Source of the DNA: Cryptomeria japonica
Taxonomy: Eukaryota; Streptophyta; Pinopsida; Cupressales; Cupressaceae
Direction: 5' to 3'
DNA: 64,000 bases
Assembly (NCBI RefSeq): GCF_030272615.1
Contig: NC_081405.1
Span: 24,967,272 to 25,031,271 of the forward strand
Positions 47,084 through 57,706 of the stretch are shown here, piece after piece. Position 1 is the first letter of the stretch; every line of letters begins with the position of its first letter. Position numbers and translations under genes: made by a program. Under the pieces are notes generated by a model that ran no database searches, had not been told where the DNA came from, and worked only from the letters and a program-made list of their open reading frames with translations.

Positions 47084-47097
47084 AAAGAGGGGCAAAA
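47084..47097 (+). other. Polypurine tract of element B
   Basis: AAAGAGGGGCAAAA directly before the 3' LTR; near-identical to that of element A. Confidence 0.85.
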
Positions 47098-47891
47098 TGT
47101 AGACACCTAAAATTGTCATGTCTAATTAAATAAATATTTTATTTATTTAATTATCTAAGCTTAATTCTTCTATTAATTAAATAAATCTTTATTTATTTAA
47201 TTAATTCATTTATCCTCTTCTAGCCTTATTTCTCATTTAAATAAATACATTTATTTATTTAAATTATCCTTTTCCTAAATTAAATAAATATTTTATTTAT
47301 TTAATTATCCCATTTCTTCTATTAATTAAATAAATTTTTATTTATTTAATTAATTCATTATCTTTTTCTACACATGACACATGTCATTCATCTCTTAATT
47401 CCTACACTGCCTACCCCTTTCACTATTTTACTATTTCTTCTACCTACCCTCTAATCCTAGCCGACCTCCTTTTTACACCTCTCAATCTTATCCCTCCATT
47501 TCATATAGTGTCTTCTATATAAGGAGATTCTTTCTTCATTATCAAACCCGAATGAATCATTCTAATCACTCATCCTAATCGACAATTTGGAGGACTTGAC
47601 TACATTATGATCCTACTTGCAACCACATTCCGTTCTTTGTTGAGCTCTTGTGCACATAAAATCTAAGAGCAAATATATCAAGCAAGATCAATGGAGATAG
47701 GAAGAATGGAGATCCAAACCCTATTGGACATGTGATGGTATAATCTTTGTGATTTCATTTGATTTGCATTGTCTTAGGTAATCTTCATATGTTATGGTGG
47801 ATCTTTGTTGATTGTTAGGCTAGGGTTTGGTGGTTGAATTCATTTAGCCTTTCAATATTGTTATTATTGTTATCCATTTTCACCATACACA
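47098..47891 (+). repeat. 3' LTR of element B
   Basis: 794 bp, same length as the 5' LTR, about ten substitutions by eye. TATA box at 47516-47522. Followed by the duplication GATAG at 47892-47896. Confidence 0.95.
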
Positions 47892-48960
47892 GATAGTAAT
47901 CTTACCATGTTGGATCCCAAGAACTTTGATACTATACAAGATTATGTCACTAAGGCAAATGAGTTGAGGGCACAATTCAAAGATTGTGGCATTGATAAGA
48001 AGGATACTCAATTGATATTCAACTTGATAGGCAAGCTTCCACAAGAATATGCAACATTTGTTTCTAGTTTCCAAACCCATAGGATGACAATGGGTTTAAG
48101 CTACACAATGCCTACTTTTGATGCTTTCAATGAAATGTTGATGATGGAACAAACTAAGTTGATAAGCATGGGCATTCTTAAGGCTTCTAAGTCTCAAGAA
48201 TTAGTGGCAAATCAAGGGAACAAAGGAAATCAAGGAAAGGACAACTCAAACAAGAAGAAATGGCAATCAAAGCCTAAGGACAAAGCACCATCTTCTCCAC
48301 AAAAGGAGATTTATCCTTTTCCAAGAGGGATAACTCACCAAAGAGGGAGAAACCTACTTGTGCCTATTGTAAAAAGTTTGGTAATGAGGAGCGTCGTTGC
48401 CATTTTAAAAAGATTGATGAGCTCACACATATCATCAAAAAGCATAACATTGATTTGCCTAATGTCTACAAGAAGGATGATTCATCAACTTCCACTTCCT
48501 CACATTCAAAAGGAAAAGGGAAAGCATTCATGGCTTCTACAAATGGGAAGACTCACTCTTTTGGGAAAAGAAAAGGAAAAGTTCTTTGTGCTACTACCAG
48601 TCATGATTCAGAGAGATGGCTTCTAGATTCAGGGGCTTCTCATCATATGGCATCTTCACAGTCTATGTTCTCTACATTTGAGCCTTGCACCATGCCGCAG
48701 ATTTTGATGGGTAATCATACATGGATGTGATTGGGAAATGGTCTATTGACATTGGGGATAACTCCTTCAATGATGTGTTGTGTGCACCCCACTTGACAAA
48801 CAATCTCCTTTCTATCTATCAAATCACACATGGCACAACTAAGAGAGTTGTGGAGTTCACACCTGAGTTAGTTTTCATTAGAGACTTGGAGACTAGAGCT
48901 ATCATTGCGACTGGGGTGGTTGATCATGCATCTCGGTTATACTCCTTTTCAGATTTTGTT
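47892..48960 (+). pseudogene. Copia gag 3' part, protease and pre-integrase segment
   Basis: Continues the frame cut at 23931: MLDPKNFDTIQDYVTKANEL, then IFNLIGKLPQEYATFVSSF. A one-base shift lies near 48300. In the next frame is a zinc knuckle, CAYCKKFGNEERRC (about 48360), in which the usual His is Asn, then the protease motif WLLDSGASHHMASS (about 48618). A second small indel near 48720 precedes the pre-integrase segment NDVLCAPHLTNNLLSIYQI and ends near RLYSFSDF. These parts package RNA and cleave the polyprotein. The integrase, RT and RNase H expected next in copia are absent. Confidence 0.82.
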
Positions 48961-49848
48961 GATGATGATGATTTCACATTTGATGATTCTACACATGATG
49001 ATCACACTTTTTGTGATGGTTCAGATTTTGAGGAGAACTTTGGGCTCTTGAACATGGGGATTCTCACATGTGAACCCGTTCTTGAGCCTTGTATTTCATC
49101 TCCTCATATTGATATTACATCACCTATTACACCTGATGATGCAAATACTGCGATAGTTTTGCCTTCATGTGATTCAGTACAACAGGATATTTATTGTCTT
49201 CTAGCTTTAGATTCATGGGATGATTACTTGACAGACATTGCAGGTTTGTTTGTGGAATCCTACCTTGCAGATTTGGGAGACATCATTGATGACATTCATC
49301 TTCTCTTTGATGAAGATGATCCTTCTTCAATTGTTGTGAGGGCACACTCTAACCCTCTTGTTCATTCTCTACATGATCATTCTTTTGAGGTTGATATGAT
49401 TGTGGATACTTATGTACAACAGTTGGAGGAGGTCTCTTTATCTTTTGAGGAGACATATGAGTCTTTGGATATTGTTCTACATTCATCTCCACTAGATCTT
49501 GGAGTGCCTTTTTCAGTAGTGTGGCATAGTTTACCACTTTTGGAGGGGGTACCTTTCAGCATCAACATGGGGACACTTGAGCATTTTTCAGAGATTCCTT
49601 TCATCATGAGTTTTCTTCCTTCATCTTCCCTTCATGATTGGGGAGACTTCATGGATACACCTTTGGTTTTGTTTCTTCCTAAGGGGAGGAATATTGTTCG
49701 ATGTTCGTGGAGTAGTTTCTTCATACATCGAGCTTCTATCATTGGTGCAGAATCCACATTGAGGGGGGGCTTCCTAGCTTCTCTTCTTCTCTCATATGGG
49801 GAGGACCTTTTCCTCACATGGGGTTTTGTTCCTTGCATTCTTCTATGA
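48961..49848 (+). CDS. Acidic ORF replacing pol in the copia element
   Basis: About 295 codons, in frame with the pre-integrase segment and open to TGA at 49846. It is very acidic (VDDDDFTFDDSTHDDHTF, IDDIHLLFDEDDPSSIVV) and rich in Ser, Leu and His, with a repeat-like pair SSPLDLGVPFSVVWHSLPLL and EGVPFSINMG, and a hydrophobic end (FLASLLLSYGEDLFLTWGF). I recognise no domain. Occupying the place of pol, it could be a neofunctional non-autonomous ORF or a diverged linker. The lack of stops in a decayed element is notable. Confidence 0.55.
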   Translation, partial: DDDDFTFDDSTHDDHTFCDGSDFEENFGLLNMGILTCEPVLEPCISSPHIDITSPITPDDANTAIVLPSCDSVQQDIYCLLALDSWDDYLTDIAGLFVESYLADLGDIIDDIHLLFDEDDPSSIVVRAHSNPLVHSLHDHSFEVDMIVDTYVQQLEEVSLSFEETYESLDIVLHSSPLDLGVPFSVVWHSLPLLEGVPFSINMGTLEHFSEIPFIMSFLPSSSLHDWGDFMDTPLVLFLPKGRNIVRCSWSSFFIHRASIIGAESTLRGGFLASLLLSYGEDLFLTWGFVPCILL

Positions 49849-50060
49849 GAGTTCTCTTGTATGTTTTTCATCTCTCTTTTGGGGGAGGGTTTTTTCCCAT
49901 TGGGTTCTTCTCTCTTTCCCCACTTTGTGAGATATTTTATTGCATTTGTTTGCATGCATTTGCATTTGTACATGGGTACCTAACATGGCCTAGTAGCCGG
50001 GACCCATCTTGCATGCTTAGTTGCATTGTAGACTTAAGTGCATTCCCCTAAGTTGCACTT
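49849..50060 (+). other. 3' untranslated region of the copia element
   Basis: T-rich sequence with TTTGCATGCATTTGCATT near 49950, leading to the purine tract. No gene. Confidence 0.5.
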
Positions 50061-50069
50061 AAGGGGGGG
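50061..50069 (+). other. Polypurine tract of the copia element
   Basis: AAGGGGGGG directly precedes the 3' LTR. Confidence 0.85.
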
Positions 50070-50558
50070 TGTTGGTGTAAATAATTATTCATCATGGATA
50101 TTATTATACTTTACTTAAGTTTACTTAGGAAATGCATTTCATAATAGTTTGGGTATGAGACACTTGGGTGTTTGTGCCACATTGGGATAGTTTGTGTAGG
50201 AGAATTTCCACCTTTTATGGTGTGATCTTGTTGTTACACTCCACATTCAGTGGGTGATCCACCTCATGTGGACTATTATATTATTTCTCCTACCTACCCA
50301 CACCTATTTCCTACCTACCCTTATTTCTTATTGAGCCACATGTCATGTTTGTGTGCTCACATATCCATATAGCCTTGCCTATATAAGCAAGCTTATATTC
50401 ATTGTATGTAATGATTGATGATCTAGTTGATCAATATTTTCTCTTGATAGAATACAGTTTATTTCTATCATATATTTTGTCTCTCTTATTTGTGCTTTCC
50501 ATTTCCTCTTGATCTTGGCAAAATATCACATGGTATCAGAGCTGGTCTATGTCTCACA
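50070..50558 (+). repeat. 3' LTR of the copia element
   Basis: 489 bp starting TGTTGGTGTAAATAAT and ending ATGTCTCACA, followed by ATCTT. TATA box at 50380-50386. Differs from the 5' LTR by about 17 substitutions and a 3 bp indel, by eye. Confidence 0.92.
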
Positions 50559-50563
50559 ATCTT

Positions 50564-50749
50564 CAATAATAGTATGTAACTTTGAAGCCGCTAGTTCTAA
50601 GGGAAGTGACCACAAGCTTCATCATGAAAGGTTTTCAATAGTGACTCCTGAAGCAACTTATCTACACAACGTAAGAAAGTTCCATCCAGCCCCTTTTTGT
50701 ACAGTTCATCATCAAAAATAGCATATTTAGCAGCCTCTAATCTCATATT
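50564..50749 (-). pseudogene. Integrase zinc-finger fragment of D copy 2
   Basis: Minus-strand reading AIFDDELYKKGLDGTFLRCV and LLKTFHDEACGHFP, the start of the His-Cys zinc finger of Ty3/gypsy integrase, then stops. The frame is interrupted at the copia insertion; the next preserved part is the integrase tail at 22011-22297. The catalytic core between them is missing on both sides of the target duplication. Confidence 0.75.
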
Positions 50750-51429
50750 TCATTTTTCTCTAGGAGAGAGATGTGCTGGACAGTCTCCATAAGTCAGGTA
50801 ATATGCAACGTCTGCAAACCAAGAGTCTTGAAGTCCAACAAATAATACTAAGGGCAATTCCTCATTCACCTCATTCTTACTTTCTGCAATTAAATTACAC
50901 AAACCCTGTCCTCTTACCAATTTTATTGGTTTAATGTCTAGATTAAACTCATGTATCTTAGACACCCATGAGGCTCTATTGTTCATTCCTATATCCTATT
51001 GTGTTAAAATGCTCTTAATAGTAGAATGTGACACATTAACTATCATATGAGAATGAAGGATATAGTATTTGAATTGTTTTACAACTTTCACAACAACAAA
51101 ATGCTTCTTTTTTCATCAGTGAATATTTCAATTCATGTTTCTTGAGAGGAACACTCATGAAGGATATTGGGACTTCTTCATTTTCTTCATTCTTTTGTAA
51201 CAAAATCCCTGACATAGTATGTTCTGAAGCATAACAATAGATAATAAAATCTTTCTTGAAATCCGTAGTAACAAGAATAGGTTCTTGAGCTATAGCTTCT
51301 TTTATTGATTGAAATGTTTTCTTCCCCTCTTCATTCCATTTGAATACCTATTTTTCATTCATCAGGTTTACAATGTACCTTTTGGTCTCTACAAAATCTG
51401 GACCAAATCTTCTAAAAAAAATCACCTAT
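50750..51429 (-). pseudogene. Gypsy RNase H and connection region of D copy 2
   Basis: Fragments include YCYASEHTMSGILLQKNEEN and PISFMSVPLKKHELKYS (RNase H of Ty3/gypsy pol), then WVSKIHEFNLDIKPIKLVRG and QGLCNLIAESKNE (connection to integrase). Many stops and small shifts. Confidence 0.7.
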
Positions 51430-52270
51430 CCAAAGAAGGATCTGACTACATTTCTATTCGATGGTAAACTTAACTGCTGAATTGCCTTTACTCTCTCGGG
51501 ATCCACTTTTACTCCTTTAGAGATGATGTAACCAAGTAATTTTCCTTTTGTAACCCCAAAAACTGACTTCTTCAGGTTCAACGACACTCCATGTTCCCAA
51601 CATATTTTCAATACTTGCCTTAAGTCTCTTAGGTGATGTTTTCTCCTCTTTGAGAAGACAATTAGGTCATAAAGATATACAATAATTATCTTATCTTTCA
51701 GATGATCGAAAGACAAGTCCATATCCCTCTTAAAGTAGCCCCTGCATTTATCAGACCAAATGGCATCCTATTATAAGCGAAGGTACCCCAGGGAGTGATG
51801 AAAGTAGTTTTATGCTAATCACTTTCTGAAACATGAATCTGATTATAACTAGAAAATCCATTGAGCATAGACATCAATTCTGAACTGGAGACTGTCTATA
51901 TAATATGATCCATGGTAGGTAATGGGCAATTATCTTTGAGGCTCACTTGATTCAAATTCCTAAAATCCATGCAAATTCTTATCTCTCAGTTTTTCTTACG
52001 AACTAGGACAATATTGGCTATCCAGGTAGAATGGTGAATAGGATATATGATTCAAGCTTTCAACATTTTATCTACCTCCTGAAATATAGCTTTGACAACT
52101 TTGGGGTTAAAATTTCTAAGTTTCTGTTAGAAAAGGGCTTGTTCTAGGCTTCAAAGGAATGTGATGTTGAAATTTTCCTTCCCTCAAGTTCTTCAGATCA
52201 TCATAGCACTAGACAAAAATGTCTTTGTATTCCAATAGGAGACGTATGAACCTTTCTTTCTCTGTGGGTG
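51430..52270 (-). pseudogene. Reverse transcriptase of D copy 2, catalytically broken
   Basis: Minus strand: EIRICMDFRNLNQVSLKDN (about 51985), FSSYNQIHVSESD, TPWGTFAYNRMPFGLINAGA (about 51790), a frameshift near 51730, then MDLSFDHLKDKIIIVYLYDL, where the catalytic YLDD motif has become YLYD (about 51677), and VSLNLKKSVFGVTKGKLLGY. The Asp-to-Tyr change alone would abolish activity. Several stops also occur. Confidence 0.85.
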
Positions 52271-52679
52271 TGCAACATTTTCTTAGATTAATATACTTTG
52301 GATCCTCCTTAGTTCCAATATTAACTCTTTTGTAACCACCATCATCTTGGACTATAGGAATCTGTTCATCTTTTCCCTTCTTAAAGGCATCATGACGATC
52401 AAAGAGACATTATAAAGAGACCAACCCTTTAGGAAATTTATTTCCTTTTAGTTGTATTACCCCATAATTCATTTCTTGACCCAGTTCTGGTGAAAACTCC
52501 TTACATTCAACATCTAATCCTTCAAAAAAGGTGGCAATAAAACATTTCTATGCAATGCAAGAAGTTGTTGATTTGCTTGTCATTCTCAAAAACCTGCCAA
52601 AATTCTGAATTATCGGGTACATTAGGTTGATATATCAATTCCACTTGATAGATATCATTTATAAACTCAGGATAGGGAA
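52271..52679 (-). pseudogene. Linker between RNase H fragment and RT in D copy 2
   Basis: Minus-strand reading with IYQVELIYQPNVPDNSEFWQ, VFENDKQINNFLHCIEMF, VECKEFSPELGQEMNYGVIQ and CTPTEKERFIRLLLEYKDIF, the segment just before the RT fingers. Several stops. Confidence 0.65.
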
Positions 52680-52930
52680 TCAATAGGGAAGCTAATACTG
52701 CCAAAGAATCAACTTTAGAATTCTATTCTCTAGGGATAGCTTCAATAGAAAATGCATCAAAACCCTTAATTTCATCCTAGACTCTATTTCGGTAGTGCTT
52801 GAATCTCTCATTCTTTACATTGAACAACCCTCTGACTTGTTTCACAATCAACTCCACATCTCCCTTAACCTGCAACAACTTCACTCCCAATTCATTTGCT
52901 TCAGCCACTAGTACATTCGGAGCTGATTTC
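52680..52930 (-). pseudogene. RNase HI-like C-terminal fragment located upstream of RT (D copy 2)
   Basis: Minus strand: AEANELGVKLLQVKGDVELI, VKQVRGLFNVKNERFKHYRN, then FDAFSIEAIPRE and NSKVDSLAVLASLLIPYPEF. This matches the C-terminal half of the Tat-type RNase H, compare VFGDSQLVI, FEQIPREQNRVADAMATIAS of element B, but lies before RT instead of after the gypsy RNase H. Two stops, both TAG where Trp and Gln are expected. Its N-terminal half is lost at the junction with family E near 52930. Confidence 0.75.
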
Positions 52931-54090
52931 TGGTGGCTGTTTATCGGATTTGCGATGAATTTTCATCGGAGTGCTGACAAAATCAATCGTCGAAAACTTG
53001 GTGTCGGATTGGTCAACAATGCCATACCTGTCGGAAATACAACAATCCAATGGACTCTGCCAATGCTATATGTCTGCCGATTACATCGTCAGTCGAAAGC
53101 TTGGTAGTCATCGTAATTCCGACGATGATAATTTTTATCAAAAAAAAAAAATATTATCGATGTCGGCATTTCCTTCCTTTGATGGCTCTTTTATATCGAT
53201 GAGACATCGTTGGGTCTCATCGATACCTTTTGAATTTGGATCGATGAGGACCAATGATGTCTCATCGATATAAAAGAGCCATCGAAGGAAGGAAATGCCG
53301 ATGAATTCCAAAAAGGACTCACCGAAGATAATAACTTCATCGACAAAAGATATCAAAGAAAGCAGAGAGGGTCTTTATCAATGGGAAAAGTTCTTGAGGA
53401 AATAATACTATCGGTGCAATATAAAAATGACCCACGAAAGGAGTGTTTTCATTGAAAGAATAATATCGATCAGACAAAAGGAAGCTATATCGATAAAAGA
53501 TATCGATGAAGATATAGGTTTTGAGGAGGTTAAAAGGCATGTTCTCGATATATGTGGTTTTGCCGATGTAACTTTATCGGTGAGATAATAGACTCATTCA
53601 TCGACGGGGCATAGTGATATCGATGAAAGAAGTATTTCAATGGAAAAATAAAGGAGCACACCGAAGCCCAAGGTTTCTCCGACATAAGACCCAATGGATA
53701 TCAGATATGTTTCGATGAGGAGACAGCCATACTGACTGAATATAGTATTTCAATGAAGGGAAAAAATACTTTTTGAAGTAATATTCGAAACAAAAGTATT
53801 GTCGATAGAAACAAAGAGATCGATGGACTAAAGAAACAAATGATCGAAAGACATATCCTCATCGAAATGATTATTGATTGCCGCAAAAATCATAAACAAA
53901 TGCCACAAAAGGTCACATCACCATTAAATTCGAACGTGTGCCCAAGTGACCGTTGTCCAAAATGGCCATTACTAACTGATTAAATATGCCATAAGTAGTG
54001 GATCAACATCAAAGCACACAACATTAAGGAATTCACAGGCGATGATCTGAAAGCAGGAATTGGTTGAATTCACAGATAAAGCTCAATAAT
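52931..54090 (+). promoter_or_regulatory. TCATCGA-rich upstream region of family E, copy A
   Basis: About 1.1 kb with dozens of TCATCGA, TCGATGA, ATCGATGA and ATCGG motifs on both strands. It starts where family D sequence ends. From about 53240 it aligns with 58736-59620 (GATGTCTCATCGATATAAAA near 53260). It contains a 137 bp foldback at 53164-53300 and an A run at 53137-53149. Possibly the LTR or promoter of an unrecognised element (inference). Confidence 0.5.
53164..53300. repeat. Foldback with 50 bp arms
   Basis: Left arm from CGGCATTTCCTTCCTTTGAT and right arm ending GAAGGAAGGAAATGCCG are reverse complements with about two mismatches over 50 bp, around a loop of about 35 bp that itself contains CTCATCGAT and ATCGATGAG. 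Confidence 0.85.
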
Positions 54091-54104
54091 TCCAAGTAAG
54101 TTGT

Positions 54105-57100
54105 TTGCACACGGATCTCTTTTTTAAAATTCAAAAGGAATCATCATCTAAAACTAATAAGACCAAAAAGGGAAAAGAACCTATCATTGTAGAAGAAAAA
54201 ACTAAAAGACAAAAAAGGGAAGGGCATTCTTTGGCCCAGGACCTAATTGACCAGTGCCCATCATCCAATTTGAGGTCCAAGAATATTAGAGCTGATGAGG
54301 AAGCCTTGGAGGACCGGTTTGAGGATCTTGGATACATATGGACATAATTGAGAGGGTACAAATTATTCATATATGGGTACAACAGAAGAGTTTCCCCTCA
54401 ACCTATCAACAATTTATGGTGATTGAACTTAGGAAGGTTAGCTATGGCTAATGTATTTGTGAATGTGGAGCTCATGAAGGCATTGGCAAACAATTATGAC
54501 CCTAAAACCAGGACCATATATAACTACATGGGTGAGCCAATTCTTGCAATCAGAAAGGAGGTTATTGACATCGTGTTCAAGCTGGATTGGGGATTTGAAG
54601 AATTGATTGACCTCACAAAGTTAACAAGTGAATATTTTAACCTAGAGCACATTTATAAAATGTGGAGACTCCCTATACATAGACCTAGGAATGCAGGGTC
54701 CTTAGTGCCACTAGGTCAGGATGACAAAGCTCCCTATGATGTCAACTCTTTCCATCCATATTTCAAGTATACCTATTACTGTGTTGCCCAAGTGCTAGGG
54801 ATAAAATCCCATCCTTTGATGGATATTGTAGCCATGGTCATTTGTGCCAATTTGCAGTCTAAGGACCCCCACTTCTTTGATTTTTCTGCTTATTTTGTTG
54901 AGGTTTTGAATCATGGGTTAGAAAAGTTAAAGGGGGATGTCATTAATGTTCATTTCATGCATTATTCCTTACTTATGCATATGCTATTGTATGTGGGCCA
55001 AGATGAAGGGTTATGGCCAGAAAAGTTGTGTGTCAGGACATGTGACAATGCTGGGATGAGAAAACTGGTGCAACTATGGGTTTCTTCATGGGATCAGAGG
55101 TATGCGAATAATCAATATTGGAATTTTGAGGAGTTCTTTGTCAAGCCATTATAAAGACTGTTGTGATGCCCGTGCGATCATGCCCTTGCACCAGAGGTTC
55201 AAAGATTCCTAAGACCAAAATATTTCACTGAAGATCCGTCAATTGAACACAATTGGGGAGATTGGTATTGTTTTTTAGACTGCACACAAGTCAGGGTATA
55301 CGGGTTCGAAGGGAGACCATACTTACTACCACTTACAGTCCCTAACAGAGTGGCTTGTCTGGAAATTGTGAGGCAACTGTCAATAGTGAGTACAGAACAT
55401 CTGACAAGCCATGGGAAATAATCAATTATACCTGGGTTGTTAGTATTTTTAGATTTAATTGTGAAAAGTTCAAAGATTTATGGCTTGCTGCAAACAAAAT
55501 TGGATTATTATGGCATGGCTATGGGGGATCTAAGGCCCAATTTTGATCCTCAAGGATACATAAGGATAGCCCGGTCATCACAAAAGATGAAGGCTGGAGA
55601 GCATAAATCTTACCTACTGGATGACCTCATTAAGAACATTGGCAGAGAAGAGGCCAAAGTGAAGTGAATAAAGTTTGAGAAAGCAATGCAAGCTTATAAA
55701 TGGAATCTTTTTAGAAGGAAAATGGATGAGAACGTGTTACAAAAGTTTGAAGACCCCTTGGAGTTGGCCAACAAACTTGTGGAGCATGAATTGGAAATAC
55801 TTGAGGGAGTCCTGCCTCATGTTTTTAGGGATTACATTGATACTATTAGGAATACAGAGCCTTTGGCTCATATGTCTCCTACTTCCACATCTGGCATCAT
55901 TCCATTCACTCCTCAAGAGGATTACCCCCCTGGTTATGAAGAGGATACACCAATAGACTTGGCAATAGGACAACTAAATGTCTGAGAAGTGGTTGACATC
56001 AGAATCCTGAAGCATGAGGATTTCATTGCTGATAATGACTTCATTGCTTCCAAGGAGCTCACTACATTCCTCTATCAACATAAAGGATCTCAAATTAGGA
56101 ATAACATGAGAAATAATGAAGAAGAGAAGAAACTTTAGAAGTTACAAGAGGAGATGGATCTTGTGATGAGAGAAATGACACCTGAGAAGGGAAGACAGTT
56201 TCTTAAGGAAGCTGGTGTGCTATTATACTCTGGATGGGACATGAACTCTGCCTTATTGTTTGATGGATTCCTCAAGAAACAGGACCCAAGTAGGCAAATG
56301 ATGCCAAAAGAGATTGATAAACTCTTTAGAGGATTAGGATATGATCTAGATCAAAAGGCTCTTCTATAGTGGGCTATCTATCCCAAAGATAAAAGATCTA
56401 TATTGGTTGATACAGAAGAAGATTTTGGACATTTGATGGTGCAGCAGGCTAGAAAGACTGACCCTAGAATAACTGCCAAACTAAATTTGGATGTCGCTAA
56501 ACGAAATCAAGATCAAATAGAGTTTCTGGTCCGAGAAAATTATACATACAAAATCCTATATGAGAAAACCGATGAAGAAAAACAGAGGCTACAAGCAAGA
56601 TTGCTTTAGATTGATACAGGTACCAGTCAAATAGGGATGACATACGGTGTTGACAGAGATGCCATGAATGCCTTGACAGATGCTGTGTATTGGAGGAACA
56701 AGGCTGAAAAGACATCTCGGCATGTAGAAAAGGTACAACAAAAGATGGATAAGTTGATTCTGGAGATCATTGAACATAGGTTCAGAAGTATGATGCAAGT
56801 TGCAGAAATCTATTGGAAAACATACATTGGAACAGTCAGAGCTTTGAAAGAGCATGAAAGGCTCAGGTCTCAGTTGGAAGACATGATGAATGACAACAGT
56901 CTGATTAATCTAGGTGAGAAAATTGAAGTCGAGGCTTACTTGAAGTCCCATGATGAATTGGAAAATCAATTAAGGAAAGAGCTTCAGAGGCTGGACGATG
57001 GGAATACCCCTAGGGTGCCCTCTTTTTATAGTAATGGTGAGTTAGTATCATTCAAACAGTGGAAACAGGAGTTCATTGATGAGAATAATCGAGCAGTAGT

Positions 57101-57230
57101 AGAGTTGGATCGGGAAAAAGAATTGTCACTTTGTGTTAACCATATTCTATCCAATCATTTCCAAACAGAAAGCGACATGAGGACACTAAACAATGATGTT
57201 CTAATGTATAAAGATGATAAGTACATTTAA
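54105..57230 (+). pseudogene. Family E protein, copy A (unknown, about 1040 codons)
   Basis: One frame from about 54105 to TAA 57228, broken by ten stops (54345, 54420, 55152, 55164, 55419, 55665, 55983, 56136, 56367, 56607) but with no frameshift. It aligns throughout with copy B (59890-63052). In order: a Lys-rich start (KKGKEPIIVEEKTKRQKREG), a conserved middle (YKMWRLPIHRPRN, FHPYFKYTYYCVAQVLGI, LNHGLEKLKGDVINVHFM, WVSSWDQRYANNQYW, IEHNWGDWYC), a Pro-rich hinge (LAHMSPTSTSGIIPF, EDYPPGYEED), then a helical tail (MTPEKGRQFLKEAG, RVEK-like coiled coil VQQKMDKLILEIIEHRF). The ATG of copy B corresponds to ATT here. I recognise no family; it might be an element-borne ORF. Three stops match CAA/CAG codons of copy B. 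Confidence 0.7.
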
Positions 57231-57704
57231 CACATAGGAATGCTGAACTTGTTTATCTTCCAGTTTGTTAACAAAAGTGCTACTTAATAGTTATGTGTTG
57301 AAAAGCCACGATGCTTGGTGACAATGTATACCCTCATGTAAATGAGGGAACTTTTGTAACAATAAGGATCATTAGAGAAGAAGTAGAATATAGCCTCAGG
57401 CTTACTATTGTACCATTTTGTGAACATACATAATATAATTAGTCATCTTTCCTTTGTGTATATGTTGTGGATTAGTGCATCTTTCTATAGGTAGTTGCTT
57501 GTGATATTATCTAAAGTAGATAAGGTTACTTGTGTTCTTCTAGCAAAACTCTGTGTTTCATATTGTGGATTTGAATAAAAGATTTACTTGCAAATATAGT
57601 TTTGTATATAGTGCACCTGCATATTATCTCAACCATGGTGCGCCTGCATATGTATATAGTTTTGTTTAAAGGTGGAAAGGCTGAGGTTCAATGTCAAACT
57701 TGGT
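57231..57704 (+). other. 3' flank of family E copy A
   Basis: Non-coding. A hairpin CCCTCATGTAAATGAGGG (57331-57348) is followed by AACTTTTGTAAC; TATGTTGTGGATTAGT near 57460 and GATAAGGTTACTTGTG near 57518 recur after copy B. A duplicated GCACCTGCATAT / GCGCCTGCATAT lies at 57610-57650. Confidence 0.6.
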
Positions 57705-57706
57705 TT

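Larger units (their letters stand above)
23932..47891 (+). mobile_element. Element B: Tat-type Ty3/gypsy retrotransposon with antisense ORF
   Basis: Bounded by 794 bp LTRs and an exact target duplication GATAG (23927-23931 and 47892-47896). Without nested element C it is about 16.1 kb, in the size range of large Tat/Ogre-type elements. Domain order is gag, protease, G-patch, RT, RNase H, second RNase H, integrase, then about 4.9 kb holding a long antisense plant-mobile-domain ORF. The second RNase H after the gypsy RNase H marks the Tat lineage. The two LTRs differ at about ten sites by eye (about 1.3%), so it is the youngest large insertion apart from C. Confidence 0.95.
22298..50558 (+). 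mobile_element. Copia-type element, non-autonomous, split by element B
   Basis: Bounded by LTRs of 486 and 489 bp and an exact target duplication ATCTT (22293-22297 and 50559-50563). The primer-binding site is the initiator-Met type used by most plant copia elements. Without the nested B element it would be about 4.3 kb. It has gag, a protease motif and a pre-integrase segment, but no integrase core, RT or RNase H; a long acidic ORF stands in their place. By eye the LTRs differ at roughly 3-4% of sites, more than those of B, consistent with B having inserted later. Confidence 0.9.

Noticed and set aside
49632-49973. Basic minus-strand ORF opposite the copia acidic ORF
   Set aside because: Basic composition is the expected complement of an acidic sense frame; no start context or homology seen.
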